Below are positions 21,588 through 30,222 of a stretch of 64,000 nt of DNA, piece after piece. The DNA comes from Microcella daejeonensis. GTDB taxonomy: Bacteria > Actinomycetota > Actinomycetes > Actinomycetales > Microbacteriaceae. The position numbers and the translations under genes are program-made. The notes beneath the pieces are model-generated. The model was given only the letters and a program-made list of their open reading frames with translations, was not told the DNA's origin and did not search any database. Location: NCBI RefSeq assembly GCF_026625045.1, contig NZ_CP113089.1:2232001-2296000 (forward strand), written 5' to 3'. Each line of letters starts with the position of its first letter. The stretch's first letter is position 1.

Positions 21588-23099
21588 ATGAGCTTCCTCG
21601 AATACGCTCCGGCTCCCGAGTCGACGAGCATCCTCAACCTCCGCGAGAGCTACGGCCTCTTCATCGACGGCGAGTTCGTCGACGGCCGCGGCGAATCCTT
21701 CCTCAGCATCAGCCCCTCGACCGAGAAGCGCATCGCCGAGATCGCGGGCGCCAACGAGGCCGACGTCGACCGCGCCGTCGCCGCCGCCCGCCGGGCCTAC
21801 GACCGCACCTGGTCGCGCATGAGCGGCTCCGACCGCGGCAAGTACCTCTTCCGCATCGCCCGCCTCATCCAGGAGCGCTCGCGCGAGCTCGCCGTGGCCG
21901 AGAGCCTCGACAACGGCAAGCCGATCAAGGAGACCCGCGACGTCGACATCCCGCTCGTCGCCGCCTGGTTCTTCTACTACGCCGGGTGGGCCGACAAGCT
22001 GGAGTACGCCGGCCTCGGCGCGAACCCTCGCGCGCTCGGCGTCGCCGCCCAGGTGATCCCGTGGAACTTCCCGCTGCTCATGCTCGCGTGGAAGATCGCC
22101 CCGGCCCTCGCCGCCGGCAACACCGTCGTGCTGAAGCCCGCCGAGACGACCCCGCTCACGGCGCTGCTCTTCGCCGAGATCTGCCAGCAGGCCGAGCTGC
22201 CCGCGGGCGTCGTCAACATCATCACCGGTGCGGGCGAGACCGGTCGCGCGCTCGTCAACCACGGCGACGTCAACAAGGTCGCCTTCACGGGCTCCACCCC
22301 GGTCGGGCGCGAGATCGCCCGCTCGACGGCGGGCACGGGAAAGAAGCTCACCCTCGAGCTCGGAGGCAAGGGCGCGAACATCGTCTTCGACGACGCCGCG
22401 ATGGACCAGGCCATCGAGGGCATCGTCTCGGGCATCTTCTTCAACCAGGGCCACGTCTGCTGCGCCGGCTCGCGCCTGCTCGTGCAGGAGAACGTGCACG
22501 ACGAGGTCGTCGACCGGCTCAAGCAGCGCCTCTCGACGCTGCGCCTCGGCGACCCGCTCGACAAGAACACCGACATCGGCGCCATCAACTCGGCCGAGCA
22601 GCTCGGCCGCATCCGCGCGCTGAGCGAGATCGGCGAGCAGGAGGGGGCCGAGCGGTGGAGCCCCGCGTGCGCGATCCCCGAGAACGGGTTCTGGTTCGCG
22701 CCGACGATCTTCACGAACGTGTCGACCTCGCACCGCATCGCCCGCGACGAGATCTTCGGGCCGGTGCTCTCGGTGCTGACCTTCCGCACCCCCGCCGAGG
22801 CGGTCGCGAAGGCGAACAACACCCCCTACGGCCTCTCGGCCGGCATCTGGACGGAGAAGGCCTCGCGCATGCTCGCCCTCGCCGACCAGCTGCGCGCGGG
22901 CGTCGTCTGGGCCAACACCTTCAACAAGTTCGACCCCTCCTCGCCGTTCGGCGGGTACAAGGAGTCGGGCTACGGCCGCGAGGGCGGCCGCCACGGGCTC
23001 GCCGCGTACCTCGAGGCGAGCGGCTGGGACGCCCCGGCCGAGTCGGCAGCAGCATCCACTCGATCGGGCCGCAAGGCCAGGAAGGCGGTGGCCAAGTGA
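21588..23099 (+). CDS. NAD(P)-dependent aldehyde dehydrogenase
   Basis: A 503-residue enzyme with the full family set: VIPWNFPLLMLAWKIAPALAAGN (part: VIPWNFPLLMLAWKIAPAL), AFTGSTPVGREIA for the cofactor loop, LELGGKGANIV with the general base Glu, and FFNQGHVCCAGSR with the catalytic Cys. It starts three bases after deoC and probably oxidises the acetaldehyde made by DeoC. The last 25 residues are Ala/Lys-rich (RKARKAVAK) and not part of the core fold. Confidence 0.93.
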   Translation: MSFLEYAPAPESTSILNLRESYGLFIDGEFVDGRGESFLSISPSTEKRIAEIAGANEADVDRAVAAARRAYDRTWSRMSGSDRGKYLFRIARLIQERSRELAVAESLDNGKPIKETRDVDIPLVAAWFFYYAGWADKLEYAGLGANPRALGVAAQVIPWNFPLLMLAWKIAPALAAGNTVVLKPAETTPLTALLFAEICQQAELPAGVVNIITGAGETGRALVNHGDVNKVAFTGSTPVGREIARSTAGTGKKLTLELGGKGANIVFDDAAMDQAIEGIVSGIFFNQGHVCCAGSRLLVQENVHDEVVDRLKQRLSTLRLGDPLDKNTDIGAINSAEQLGRIRALSEIGEQEGAERWSPACAIPENGFWFAPTIFTNVSTSHRIARDEIFGPVLSVLTFRTPAEAVAKANNTPYGLSAGIWTEKASRMLALADQLRAGVVWANTFNKFDPSSPFGGYKESGYGREGGRHGLAAYLEASGWDAPAESAAASTRSGRKARKAVAK

Positions 23100-23971
23100 G
23101 CCGACTCACCGTGCCCAAGACCTACAAGCTCTACATCGGCGGAGCGTTCCCGCGCAGCGAGAGCGGCCGCACCTACGCGGTGACGACGCCGAAGGGCGGC
23201 TTCCTCGCGAACGCCGCGATGGCCTCGCGCAAGGATGCCCGCGACGCGGTCGTCGCCGCGCGGGCCGCGCAGCCGAAGTGGGCCTCCGCCACGGCCTACA
23301 ACCGGGGCCAGGTGCTCTACCGCATCGCCGAGCTGCTGGAGGGGCGTCGCGCCCAGTTCCTCGCCGAGATCGTCGAGTCGGAGGGCGTCACCGCCGCTCA
23401 GGCCGGCGCCCAGGTGGACGCCGCCATCGACCTCTGGGTCTGGTACGCCGGCTGGGCCGATAAGTACGCGCAGGTCGCCGGCAACGGCAACCCCGTCTCG
23501 GGCCCGTACTTCAACATCTCGGTGCCCGACGCGATGGGCGTGGTCGCCGCGATCGCGCCGCAGGAGCGCACGGGCGTCTCGCTTCTCGGCCTGGCCGCGG
23601 TCGTCGCGCCGATCGTGCTCAGCGGCAACAGCGTCGTCGTCGTCGCGAACGAGGCCTCGCCGCTCTCGGCGATCTCGCTCAGCGAGGTGCTCGCCACGAG
23701 CGACGTGCCCGGCGGCGTCATCAACATCCTCACCGGCTCGCCGGCCGAGATCACGCCGTGGCTCGCCTCGCACGCCGACGTCAACGCGCTCGACCTCGCC
23801 GGTGCGGGATCGATCGGCGACGGCGCGGCCTGGATCGACCTGCAGATCGCCGCGGCGGAGACGCTCACGCGCGTGCTGCCCCCGGTCTCCGGCGCTCCGG
23901 CGCCCTCGCTCGAGCGCGTCACGGCCTTCGTCGAGACGAAGACGGTCTGGCACACGAAGTCGATGGCGTAG
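23096..23971 (+). CDS. Truncated aldehyde dehydrogenase-like protein lacking the catalytic domain
   Basis: A 291-residue protein coupled by GTGA to the full dehydrogenase. It keeps the N-terminal part of the fold (YKLYIGGAFPRSESGRTY, then AQPKWASATAYNRGQVLYRIAELL) and the cofactor-binding region (ISVPDAMGVVAAIAP, LSGNSVVVVANEASPL). The sequence then ends where the base Glu and nucleophile Cys would come; instead there is a 50-residue tail. Codon use is intact and there is no stop or frameshift, so it looks like a maintained subunit or pseudoenzyme, not a decayed gene. I recall similar short partners beside deoC in other Actinobacteria. Confidence 0.8.
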   Translation: MSRLTVPKTYKLYIGGAFPRSESGRTYAVTTPKGGFLANAAMASRKDARDAVVAARAAQPKWASATAYNRGQVLYRIAELLEGRRAQFLAEIVESEGVTAAQAGAQVDAAIDLWVWYAGWADKYAQVAGNGNPVSGPYFNISVPDAMGVVAAIAPQERTGVSLLGLAAVVAPIVLSGNSVVVVANEASPLSAISLSEVLATSDVPGGVINILTGSPAEITPWLASHADVNALDLAGAGSIGDGAAWIDLQIAAAETLTRVLPPVSGAPAPSLERVTAFVETKTVWHTKSMA

Positions 23972-23989
23972 TCCTCGTCGTCGCCTGAG

Positions 23990-24021
23990 CGGGCCGGTCC
24001 TCGTGGTGGGGGACCGGCCCG
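23990..24021 (+). terminator. Terminator hairpin after the deo operon
   Basis: CGGGCCGGTCC (23990-24000) and GGACCGGCCCG (24011-24021) form a perfect 11-bp stem with a 10-base loop, 18 bases past the operon's last stop and before the convergent reductase gene. TTCC follows, not a full T-run. Confidence 0.75.
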
Positions 24022-24065
24022 TTCCGTCGTCTCCTGCCCGGCGCGGCGCTCGACGGGCGTGCTGA

Positions 24066-25094
24066 TCAGCGGTCGCCGAGCCCGCGCTCGACGGCCGTCA
24101 CGACCGCCTCGGGCGCGAGGAACGCCCCCGAGCGCTCGACCCCGTGCACCAGCGCGACCAGGGCCGCGTTCACGGGCGTCGCGATCCCCGCCCGCCCCCC
24201 GGCCGCCACGACGGCGCCGTTGAGAGCGTCGATCTCGGTCGTGCGCCCGCGCCGGATGCTCTGGAGCGTCGAGGCGGGGTTCGGCTCGTCGCCCATGCCG
24301 GCGGCGAGCGCGCGCGGCACGTCCTCGCCCGGCAGCGATCCGCCCGGTGCGGCGCGCTCGGCGAGCAGGGCATCCACCGCGGCCGGCCCGACGGGGCCGA
24401 TGGTCGCCCAGGCCACGCCGAGGGCGCGCCCCACCGCGGCGGTCTCGCGCATGCTCGCCACGAGCAGGCGCCGCAGGGCGTCGTGCGCCACGACCTGCTG
24501 CACGCTGAGCCCGGTGATCGCGGGCAGGGCGTTGACCTGGTTGACGAGCAGCTTCGTCCACTGCGCGCCGAGCACATCGCCCGCCGTGCCGACCGGGGCG
24601 GGCAGGGCCTCGGTCAGCAGCGGCAGCGCCACGGCGAGGGCGGCGGCGTCCCCGCCGAGGGTGAGGCCGGCCGGGCCGGTGATGGCGATGCGCCCCGGGC
24701 CGACGAGGCTCGCGGCGAAGAGGGCGAGGCCGATGGCGACGGGGGAGTGCGGCAAGGCATCCCGCACCGCATCGGCCCCGCCCAGGCCGTTCTGCACGAC
24801 CACGACGGGCACGCCGTCGCACTCGCGGGCCGCCTCGAGCGCCGCCGCGGAGTCGTGCGCCTTGGTGGCGAGCACGACGAGATCGAGATCGGCCGGCAGA
24901 CGGTCGACGACGGCGAGGGGATGCACCGACTCGCCCCACCCGCCGGTGAGCAGCAGCCCGTGCGCGCGCAGGGCGTCGGCGTGCTCGCCCCGCGCGGTGA
25001 CGAGCACCTCGTGCCCGGCGCGGTCGAGCAGCGCGGCGAGGGCTCCGCCGACGGCGCCCGCCCCCAGCACCCCGATCCGCCGCCCGTCCCGCAC
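24066..25094 (-). CDS. 2-dehydropantoate 2-reductase family protein
   Basis: A 342-residue Rossmann-fold reductase. RIGVLGAGAVGGALAALL (residues 6-23) is the nucleotide-binding motif and LVVLATKAHDS the following loop. WTKLLVNQVNALPAI holds the conserved catalytic Lys and Asn of ketopantoate reductases, and NPASTLQSIRRGRTTEIDALNG (part: STLQSIRRGRTTEIDALNG) is the C-terminal substrate region. It would reduce ketopantoate with NADPH in CoA synthesis, though paralogues of this family have other substrates. GTG start; divergent from truB with 41 bases between. Confidence 0.82.
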   Translation of the reverse strand: MRDGRRIGVLGAGAVGGALAALLDRAGHEVLVTARGEHADALRAHGLLLTGGWGESVHPLAVVDRLPADLDLVVLATKAHDSAAALEAARECDGVPVVVVQNGLGGADAVRDALPHSPVAIGLALFAASLVGPGRIAITGPAGLTLGGDAAALAVALPLLTEALPAPVGTAGDVLGAQWTKLLVNQVNALPAITGLSVQQVVAHDALRRLLVASMRETAAVGRALGVAWATIGPVGPAAVDALLAERAAPGGSLPGEDVPRALAAGMGDEPNPASTLQSIRRGRTTEIDALNGAVVAAGGRAGIATPVNAALVALVHGVERSGAFLAPEAVVTAVERGLGDR

Positions 25095-25123
25095 CCTGCG
25101 AATCCTACGGTGCGGCGGGGCGC

Positions 25124-25129
25124 TACCGT
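25124..25129 (+). promoter_or_regulatory. Candidate -10 element for a leaderless truB transcript
   Basis: TACCGT ends six bases before the GTG at 25136. The intervening bases GGAGCG could also serve as a weak ribosome site if transcription starts further up. Confidence 0.35.
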
Positions 25130-25135
25130 GGAGCG

Positions 25136-26026
25136 GTGACCAGCGGAATGCTCCTCATCGACAAGCCCGCCGGGCACACCAGCCACGACGTCGTCGCCCG
25201 CGCCCGGCGCGCGCTCGGCACGCGGAAGGTCGGCCACGCCGGCACTCTCGACCCGATGGCGACGGGGCTGCTGACGCTCGGCGTCGGTGCCTCGACGCGC
25301 CTGCTCACCTACCTCGTCGGCCTCGACAAGCAGTACGAGACGACCATCGTGCTCGGCCGCGCGACGACCACGGACGACGCCGAGGGCGAACCACTGGGCT
25401 CGCCCGCCACCGTCGAGGCGCTCGAGGCGGTCACCGACGAGAGCCTCGCGCGCGAGGTGGCGCGGCTCACCGGGCCCATCGAGCAGCGCCCGAGCGCCGT
25501 GAGCGCCATCAAGGTCGACGGCAAGCGCGCCTACGACCGCGTGCGCGCCGGCGAGGAGGTCGAGCTCGCGGCCCGCGCCGTCACCGTCGCCGCCTTCGAC
25601 GTGCTGGCCGTGCGCCGCACGGGCGCCGCCATCGAGGTGGATGCCCGCATCGACTGCTCGTCGGGCACCTACATCCGCGCCCTCGCGCGCGACCTCGGCG
25701 CGGCTCTCGGCGTCGGCGGCCACCTCTCGGCCCTCCGCCGCACCCGGGTCGGACCCTTCCCCGTCGCGAGCGCCATCGACCTCGATCGGCTCGCCGACGA
25801 GGGCCCGGCGGCGCTCCTGCCGGCCGCCTCCGTCGCCGAGCGTCTGTTCCCCGTGCTGCGGCTCGATGCCGAGCAGGCCGTCGACCTCGGGCACGGCAAG
25901 AAGCTCGACCTCACCGGGCAGGAGGACGCCGAGCCCGTGGCGGCGGTGGCCGAGGACGGCCGCCTCGTCGCGCTCATCAGCGTGCGGCGCGGGGTCGGCC
26001 GTACGCTGGTGGGGTTCCCCGCGTGA
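25136..26026 (+). CDS. truB: tRNA pseudouridine-55 synthase
   Basis: A 296-residue enzyme that converts U55 of tRNAs to pseudouridine. MLLIDKPAGHTSHDVV opens the catalytic domain and GHAGTLDPMATGLL (about residues 33-46) carries the catalytic Asp. SSGTYIRALARDLG is the third family motif. A C-terminal PUA-like part follows from about residue 225. No ribosome-binding factor or nusA neighbours are present, unlike in many genomes. Its stop overlaps a 22-codon ORF that leads to the next gene. Confidence 0.95.
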   Translation: MTSGMLLIDKPAGHTSHDVVARARRALGTRKVGHAGTLDPMATGLLTLGVGASTRLLTYLVGLDKQYETTIVLGRATTTDDAEGEPLGSPATVEALEAVTDESLAREVARLTGPIEQRPSAVSAIKVDGKRAYDRVRAGEEVELAARAVTVAAFDVLAVRRTGAAIEVDARIDCSSGTYIRALARDLGAALGVGGHLSALRRTRVGPFPVASAIDLDRLADEGPAALLPAASVAERLFPVLRLDAEQAVDLGHGKKLDLTGQEDAEPVAAVAEDGRLVALISVRRGVGRTLVGFPA

Positions 26027-26091
26027 GCGACCGCGGGCGGGCATCCCGTCGCCCCGTCGGCGAGGGCGCGAACGGCAGGAGCATCCCGTGA
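26023..26091 (+). CDS. Possible 22-codon coupling ORF between truB and the next gene
   Basis: A GTG overlaps the truB stop (GTGA) and the ORF's TGA overlaps the GTG of the following gene (again GTGA). The peptide, VSDRGRASRRPVGEGANGRSIP, is basic and unlike anything I know. It may only pass ribosomes from one gene to the next, or be chance. Confidence 0.25.
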   Translation: MSDRGRASRRPVGEGANGRSIP

Positions 26092-26456
26092 TCGAGTGGT
26101 ACACGACCGCCCAGGTGGTGGTCGCGGTCGTCATCGGCATCGTCTGCCTCGTGGCGGGCGGCATCGGCAAGCCCCCGAGCGACCTGACGAACGGGCTCAG
26201 CGCGCTGCTCACCCTGCTGCTGCTCGCGCAGGTGGTCATCTCGATCGTCGCGCCCGTCGTCGGCAACCAGCCCACCGGCGACCTCCTCGAGTACTGGATC
26301 TACCTCGTCTCGGCGCTGCTGCTGCCGCCCGCGGCGATCATCTGGGGTCTCGTCGACCGTTCCCGATGGGCGACCGTGATCCTCGGCGTCGTCGCGCTCG
26401 CCGTCGCCGTCATGGTCTACCGCATGGGCGAGATCTGGTTCGTGCAGGGGGCGTGA
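26088..26456 (+). CDS. Small four-segment membrane protein
   Basis: A 122-residue protein with about four hydrophobic segments (TTAQVVVAVVIGIVCLVAG, ALLTLLLLAQVVISIVAPVVG, YWIYLVSALLLPPAAIIW, ATVILGVVALAVAVMVY). AGGAG lies at 26077-26081, seven bases before the GTG at 26088. Similar short membrane proteins are widespread in Micrococcales; no function is known to me. Probably in the truB transcript. Confidence 0.7.
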   Translation: MIEWYTTAQVVVAVVIGIVCLVAGGIGKPPSDLTNGLSALLTLLLLAQVVISIVAPVVGNQPTGDLLEYWIYLVSALLLPPAAIIWGLVDRSRWATVILGVVALAVAVMVYRMGEIWFVQGA

Positions 26457-26498
26457 GGCTCTCGCGCCGGGCGGCGGGGCGGCGGGGCGGCTCGCCGC

Positions 26499-27188
26499 TC
26501 AGAGAGCGTCGAGCGCGGCGAGGACGGCGGGCAGCCCCGCGGCGAGGTCGGGCACGACGACGATCGCCGTCGTCCGCTGCAGCTCCTCCACGGAGTAGAC
26601 GCCGGTCGCGACGGCGATGAAGGGCATGCCCGCAGCCCGTGCGGCCTCGTCGTCGCGCGGGGTGTCGCCGATGATGACCAGCCGATCGTCGGGGATGCCC
26701 GCTCGCGCGGCGAGGGTGATCTCGCTGCGCACGCGCGCGCTGCCGCCGAAGTGCGATCGGCTCCAGTCGAAGAGCTCCGGCTCCAGACCGGCTCCCTCGA
26801 GCTTGACCCGGGTGCGGGTCGCCGAGTTGCCGGTCAGCAGCGCGTTCGTGAAGCCGCGGTCGGCCATCGCCGTCAGGGCCTCGGGAACGCCCGGGGCGAT
26901 CGTGCGCCGCTCGCCCGCCGCGTGCCGGGCGACGGAGAGGGCGTCGAGCTGCGCGAGCGCCTCGCGCTGCCGCTCTGCGGGGTAGCCGAAGGCCTCGAGG
27001 ATCTCGAACAGGATCTGCCCGTCGGTCTTGCCGTGCGCGCGGGGGAGCGGCGGGCTCAGCTCACGGCCGACCGCCGCTTCGACGGCCCGGTGGTAGAGCT
27101 CGCCCCCGCCCGAGGCGGCGTTGAACAGCAGAGTGCCGTCGACGTCCCAGAGGATCGTGGTGGGCGTCGGAGCGGGGGTCTCGGTCAC
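26499..27188 (-). CDS. HAD superfamily hydrolase (phosphoglycolate phosphatase-like)
   Basis: A 229-residue HAD-fold phosphatase. ILWDVDGTLLFNAASGGGE holds the nucleophile and acid Asp pair, NALLTGNSATRTRVKL the second motif, a Lys follows, and VIIGDTPRDDEAARAAG the third Asp motif. A helical cap lies between (about residues 20-90). The substrate is not predictable; a small phosphoester is likely. The GTG start overlaps the stop of the upstream monooxygenase gene by GTGA, so the two are co-translated. Confidence 0.85.
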   Translation of the reverse strand: MTETPAPTPTTILWDVDGTLLFNAASGGGELYHRAVEAAVGRELSPPLPRAHGKTDGQILFEILEAFGYPAERQREALAQLDALSVARHAAGERRTIAPGVPEALTAMADRGFTNALLTGNSATRTRVKLEGAGLEPELFDWSRSHFGGSARVRSEITLAARAGIPDDRLVIIGDTPRDDEAARAAGMPFIAVATGVYSVEELQRTTAIVVVPDLAAGLPAVLAALDAL

Positions 27189-28303
27189 CCGTCCAGCCTG
27201 GCAGAGGCGCTGCGGGCGGGGCGACCCAGGTGCGCGCGCAGGGCGGCGAGCAGGTCGCGCGAGTCCGCGGCGATGCCGTGCAGGATGGACGAGTCGAGGC
27301 GGCTCTGCCACGGCAGGCCGATCCAGTACAGGCCGGCGACGGGGGAGACGCCCTCGTCGTGGACGGGGGCCCCGTGCTCGGTGAGCGCCCCGTCGACCTG
27401 CACGAAGGGGTAGTGGGTGCGGAACCCCGTCGCCCACAGCACGGCGTCGACCTCCAGCCGGGAGCCGTCGGCGAGCACGAGGGTCTCGCCCTCGGCATCC
27501 ACCACGCGGCTCGTTCGAAGGGCGAGGCGGCCGGCGCGCACCGCCCGCTTCGCCTCGGTGCCGAGGATCCCGTCGCCGCGCGAGTGGATGTAGCGGCTGA
27601 TGCGGCTCTCGGCCGGCGAGCCGAGGATGCCGAGCAGTTTCAGCGGCCAGTAGACCGAGATGCCGAGGATGCGCTCGGGGATGAACCAGGGCGGCGCCGG
27701 CGCGACCATCGTCACCTCGCGGGTCGCGGCGAGCTCGACGGCGAGCTGCGCGGCCGAGTTGCCGCCGCCGACGACGGCCGTGCGGCCGGTCGGCAGATCG
27801 TCGGGAGAGCGGTAGGCGCTGGAGTGCAGCTGGGCGACGGAGGCGGCGAGCTTCGCCCCGAGGCGCGGCACCCTCGGGTACTGGAACGGGCCGGTCGCGA
27901 TGACGACCGCCCGTGCGCGCACGACGCCGCGGGAGGTCTCGGTCACGAACTCCCCGCCCTCGTGACGCACGGCCGTCACGCGCGCGCCGGTGACGACGGG
28001 CAGCGCGTGGTCCTCGGCGTACCGCTCGAGGTAGTCGGCGATCTCGTCCTTGGACGGGTAGAAGGAGGTCGACCTCGGCAGCGGTCGACCGGGCAGGGCT
28101 GCGAACCGGCGCGGCGTGAAGAGCACGAGACTGCGCCAGCGCGCGCGCCAGACGTCGCCGATGCGCGCGCGGTCGTCGACGATCACGAACGGGATCCCGG
28201 CCTCGCGCAGGCGGTACCCCATCCCCAGCCCGGCCTGCCCTCCGCCGACGACGAGCACCTCCACGGTCTCGGGCAGCGCGGGCGCGGGCGTCGTGTCGCT
28301 CAT
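27185..28303 (-). CDS. FAD-dependent monooxygenase-like oxidoreductase
   Basis: A 372-residue flavoprotein of the YpdA/CzcO or flavin monooxygenase type. The FAD site is VLVVGGGQAGLGMGYRL (about residues 16-32), followed by GDVWRARWRSLVLFTP, and the NADPH site is TAVVGGGNSAAQLAVELA (about 170). LWATGFRTHYPF is the late ATG motif. The function could be flavin-dependent oxidation of small nucleophiles or a disulfide/metal-related reductase; undecided. The ATG at 28303 gives the usual start just ahead of the FAD motif. It is upstream of and coupled to the HAD gene. Confidence 0.82.
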   Translation of the reverse strand: MSDTTPAPALPETVEVLVVGGGQAGLGMGYRLREAGIPFVIVDDRARIGDVWRARWRSLVLFTPRRFAALPGRPLPRSTSFYPSKDEIADYLERYAEDHALPVVTGARVTAVRHEGGEFVTETSRGVVRARAVVIATGPFQYPRVPRLGAKLAASVAQLHSSAYRSPDDLPTGRTAVVGGGNSAAQLAVELAATREVTMVAPAPPWFIPERILGISVYWPLKLLGILGSPAESRISRYIHSRGDGILGTEAKRAVRAGRLALRTSRVVDAEGETLVLADGSRLEVDAVLWATGFRTHYPFVQVDGALTEHGAPVHDEGVSPVAGLYWIGLPWQSRLDSSILHGIAADSRDLLAALRAHLGRPARSASARLDG

Positions 28304-28370
28304 GCGCCCATCATCGCCGCCGTGGGCGCGCATCACCTGGACGCCGCGCGCCGGTACCGCTCGACCCCGT

Positions 28371-28457
28371 GTCGACGAATCAGGATGCTCGGGCGCGCGA
28401 CCCCGCGGGGAGCGGCGTGTCGACCGCCCCGGCGCGCGCATCTCCTGAGTCGTCGAC
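28371..28457. repeat. Inverted-repeat pair 1 (GTCGAC...TCAGGA family), upstream of hemW
   Basis: Left arm GTCGACGAATCAGGA (28371-28385) faces TCCTGAGTCGTCGAC (28443-28457), 14 of 15 bases complementary, with 57 bases between. It lies between the divergent monooxygenase (28303) and hemW (28495) genes. This is the most diverged member of the family and the only one outside 43-57 kb. It keeps a frame open into hemW, which could mislead start prediction. Confidence 0.8.
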
Positions 28458-28494
28458 GGGGCGAGCGCCGAGGCCGCCGGTGGGAGGATGGAGC

Positions 28495-29724
28495 GTGCCC
28501 AGCGCCCTGCCGATCGCCGATCCCGCCCCCGATGACGGGATGCTCCCGCCGAGCGCCGCGCAGGGCGCGGAGTCGCGCGACCTCGGCATCTACCTGCACG
28601 TGCCCTTCTGCCGGGTGCGCTGCGGGTACTGCGACTTCAACACCTACACCGCGGAGGAGGTGCGCGGCGTCTCGCGGTCGGACTTCGCCGACCAGGCCAT
28701 CGCCGAGCTCGACGTCGCGGCCTCCGTGCTCGAGCGCAGCGGCCTGCCGGCGCGGCCGGTCAGGACCGTGTTCTTCGGCGGCGGCACGCCCACCCTGCTG
28801 CCGCCGGACGACCTCGTGCGCATGCTCGAGGCCGTCGAGCAGCGCTTCGGCCTCGCGCAGGGCGCGGAGATCACGACGGAGGCGAACCCCGACTCGATCG
28901 ATGCCGCGGGCCTGGAGCACCTGGCCGCGGCGGGGTTCACCCGGCTGAGCCTCGGCATGCAGTCGGCGGTGCCGCACGTGCTGAGCGTGCTCGAGCGCAC
29001 GCACGATCCGGCGAACGTGCCGCTGCGGGTGGCCGAGGCCCGCGCCGCGGGTCTCGCCGTGAGCCTCGACCTCATCTACGGCACCCCGGGCGAGTCGATG
29101 GCGGACTGGAGCCGCAGCCTCGACGCGGCTCTCGCCGAGCATCCCGATCACCTCAGCGCCTACGCGCTCATCGTCGAGCCGGGCACGAAGCTTGCCCGGC
29201 AGATCGCGCGCGGCGAGGTGCCCGGCGTCGACGACGACCTGCACGCGAGCTTCTACGAGCTGCTGGACTCCCGCATGGCCGAGGCCGGCTACGGCTGGTA
29301 CGAGGTGAGCAACTTCGCGCTCTCGCCCGAGCAGCGCTCGTGGCACAACCGCTCCTACTGGACGGGTCAGGACTGGTGGGGCATCGGCCCGGGCGCCCAC
29401 AGCCACGTCGGCGGCACGCGGTTCTGGAACGTCAAGCACCCCGCCGCGTACGCCCAGCGCCTCGCGGCCGCGCTCTCGCCCGCCGCGGGCCGCGAGACGC
29501 TCGACGAGGAGACCCGCCGGGTGGAGCGCGTCATGCTCGAGACGCGGCTGGTCGAGGGGCTCGCGACGGACGCGCTCAGCCCCGCAGGGCGGACGGCGAT
29601 CGCGGGGCTCATCGCCGACGAGCTCGTCGAGGCGGCGTCGGCGTTCCGCGGCCGCGTCGTGCTCACACGCCGGGGCCGCCTGCTCGCCGACGCGGTCGTG
29701 CGACGGCTGCTGCCCGACGACTGA
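28495..29724 (+). CDS. hemW: Radical SAM heme chaperone HemW
   Basis: A 409-residue radical SAM protein. The cluster motif CRVRCGYC (CxxxCxxC) is in YLHVPFCRVRCGYCDFNTY near residue 40, and FFGGGTPTLL near 90 is the next motif. Tyr-rich spacing and HNRSYW (the HNxxYW box) place it with HemW, which delivers heme, rather than with HemN coproporphyrinogen oxidase. GTG 28495 is preferred because GGAGGATGGAG lies just upstream; the longer frame from 28369 would translate inverted-repeat pair 1. In many Actinobacteria hemW precedes hrcA-dnaJ, as it roughly does here. Confidence 0.92.
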   Translation: MPSALPIADPAPDDGMLPPSAAQGAESRDLGIYLHVPFCRVRCGYCDFNTYTAEEVRGVSRSDFADQAIAELDVAASVLERSGLPARPVRTVFFGGGTPTLLPPDDLVRMLEAVEQRFGLAQGAEITTEANPDSIDAAGLEHLAAAGFTRLSLGMQSAVPHVLSVLERTHDPANVPLRVAEARAAGLAVSLDLIYGTPGESMADWSRSLDAALAEHPDHLSAYALIVEPGTKLARQIARGEVPGVDDDLHASFYELLDSRMAEAGYGWYEVSNFALSPEQRSWHNRSYWTGQDWWGIGPGAHSHVGGTRFWNVKHPAAYAQRLAAALSPAAGRETLDEETRRVERVMLETRLVEGLATDALSPAGRTAIAGLIADELVEAASAFRGRVVLTRRGRLLADAVVRRLLPDD

Positions 29725-29742
29725 GCGCGGCGTGCCGCGGGC

Positions 29743-30114
29743 TCAGCGCGTGAAGGGGATCGCGAGCGGGTAGCGGTAGAACTCGCCGCGCGAGGCGGCG
29801 ACGGCCGCGATGATGCCGAAGACGAGGGTGAGGATGCCCGCCGCGAGGATGAGCAGGAACCCGAGGCCGAACCAGCTCGTGACGAAGCCGACCACGTAGG
29901 CGATGAGCATCGTCAGCTGGAAGTTGAGCGCCTGGCCGGTGTGATGCCGCACGAAGGGGCCGCGGTCGCGCAGCACGAGGTAGGCGACGAGCGGGACGAT
30001 CAGGAACACGACGATGCCGCCGATGTGGGTGAGGATCGACCAGAGCTTCTCGTCCTCGGGGCGCATGGTCGCGGGGCCGGTGGCGTAGGGGTTCGCGGGA
30101 GGCTGATCGGTCAT
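29743..30114 (-). CDS. DUF4870 domain membrane protein
   Basis: A 123-residue protein with about three hydrophobic segments (ILTHIGGIVVFLIVPLVAYLV, LTMLIAYVVGFVTSWFGLGFLL, ILAAGILTLVFGIIAAVAA). The stretch RDRGPFVRHHTGQALNFQ and the end EFYRYPLAIPF are typical of DUF4870/Tic20-like small membrane proteins. Function unknown. It is a paralogue of the gene at 30223. Confidence 0.85.
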   Translation of the reverse strand: MTDQPPANPYATGPATMRPEDEKLWSILTHIGGIVVFLIVPLVAYLVLRDRGPFVRHHTGQALNFQLTMLIAYVVGFVTSWFGLGFLLILAAGILTLVFGIIAAVAASRGEFYRYPLAIPFTR

Positions 30115-30174
30115 GCGATCAGTATGGCCCGCGGGGGCGCTGCTCGGAATGGGCGGTGCCGCTCGCGCGGACGA

Positions 30175-30210
30175 CGGAGGGGCCCGACCGGGGATGGTCG
30201 GGCCCCTCCG
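30175..30210 (-). terminator. Strong terminator hairpin between the DUF4870 paralogues
   Basis: CGGAGGGGCCCGACC (30175-30189) and GGTCGGGCCCCTCCG (30196-30210) form a perfect 15-bp stem with a 6-base loop, beginning 13 bases after the stop of the upstream DUF4870 gene. It separates transcription of the two paralogues. Confidence 0.85.
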
Positions 30211-30222
30211 AGGTGCGGCGGC

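Noticed and set aside
28369..28494. N-terminal extension of HemW from GTG 28369
   Set aside because: It would translate inverted-repeat pair 1, has no family similarity, and GTG 28495 has a strong ribosome site.
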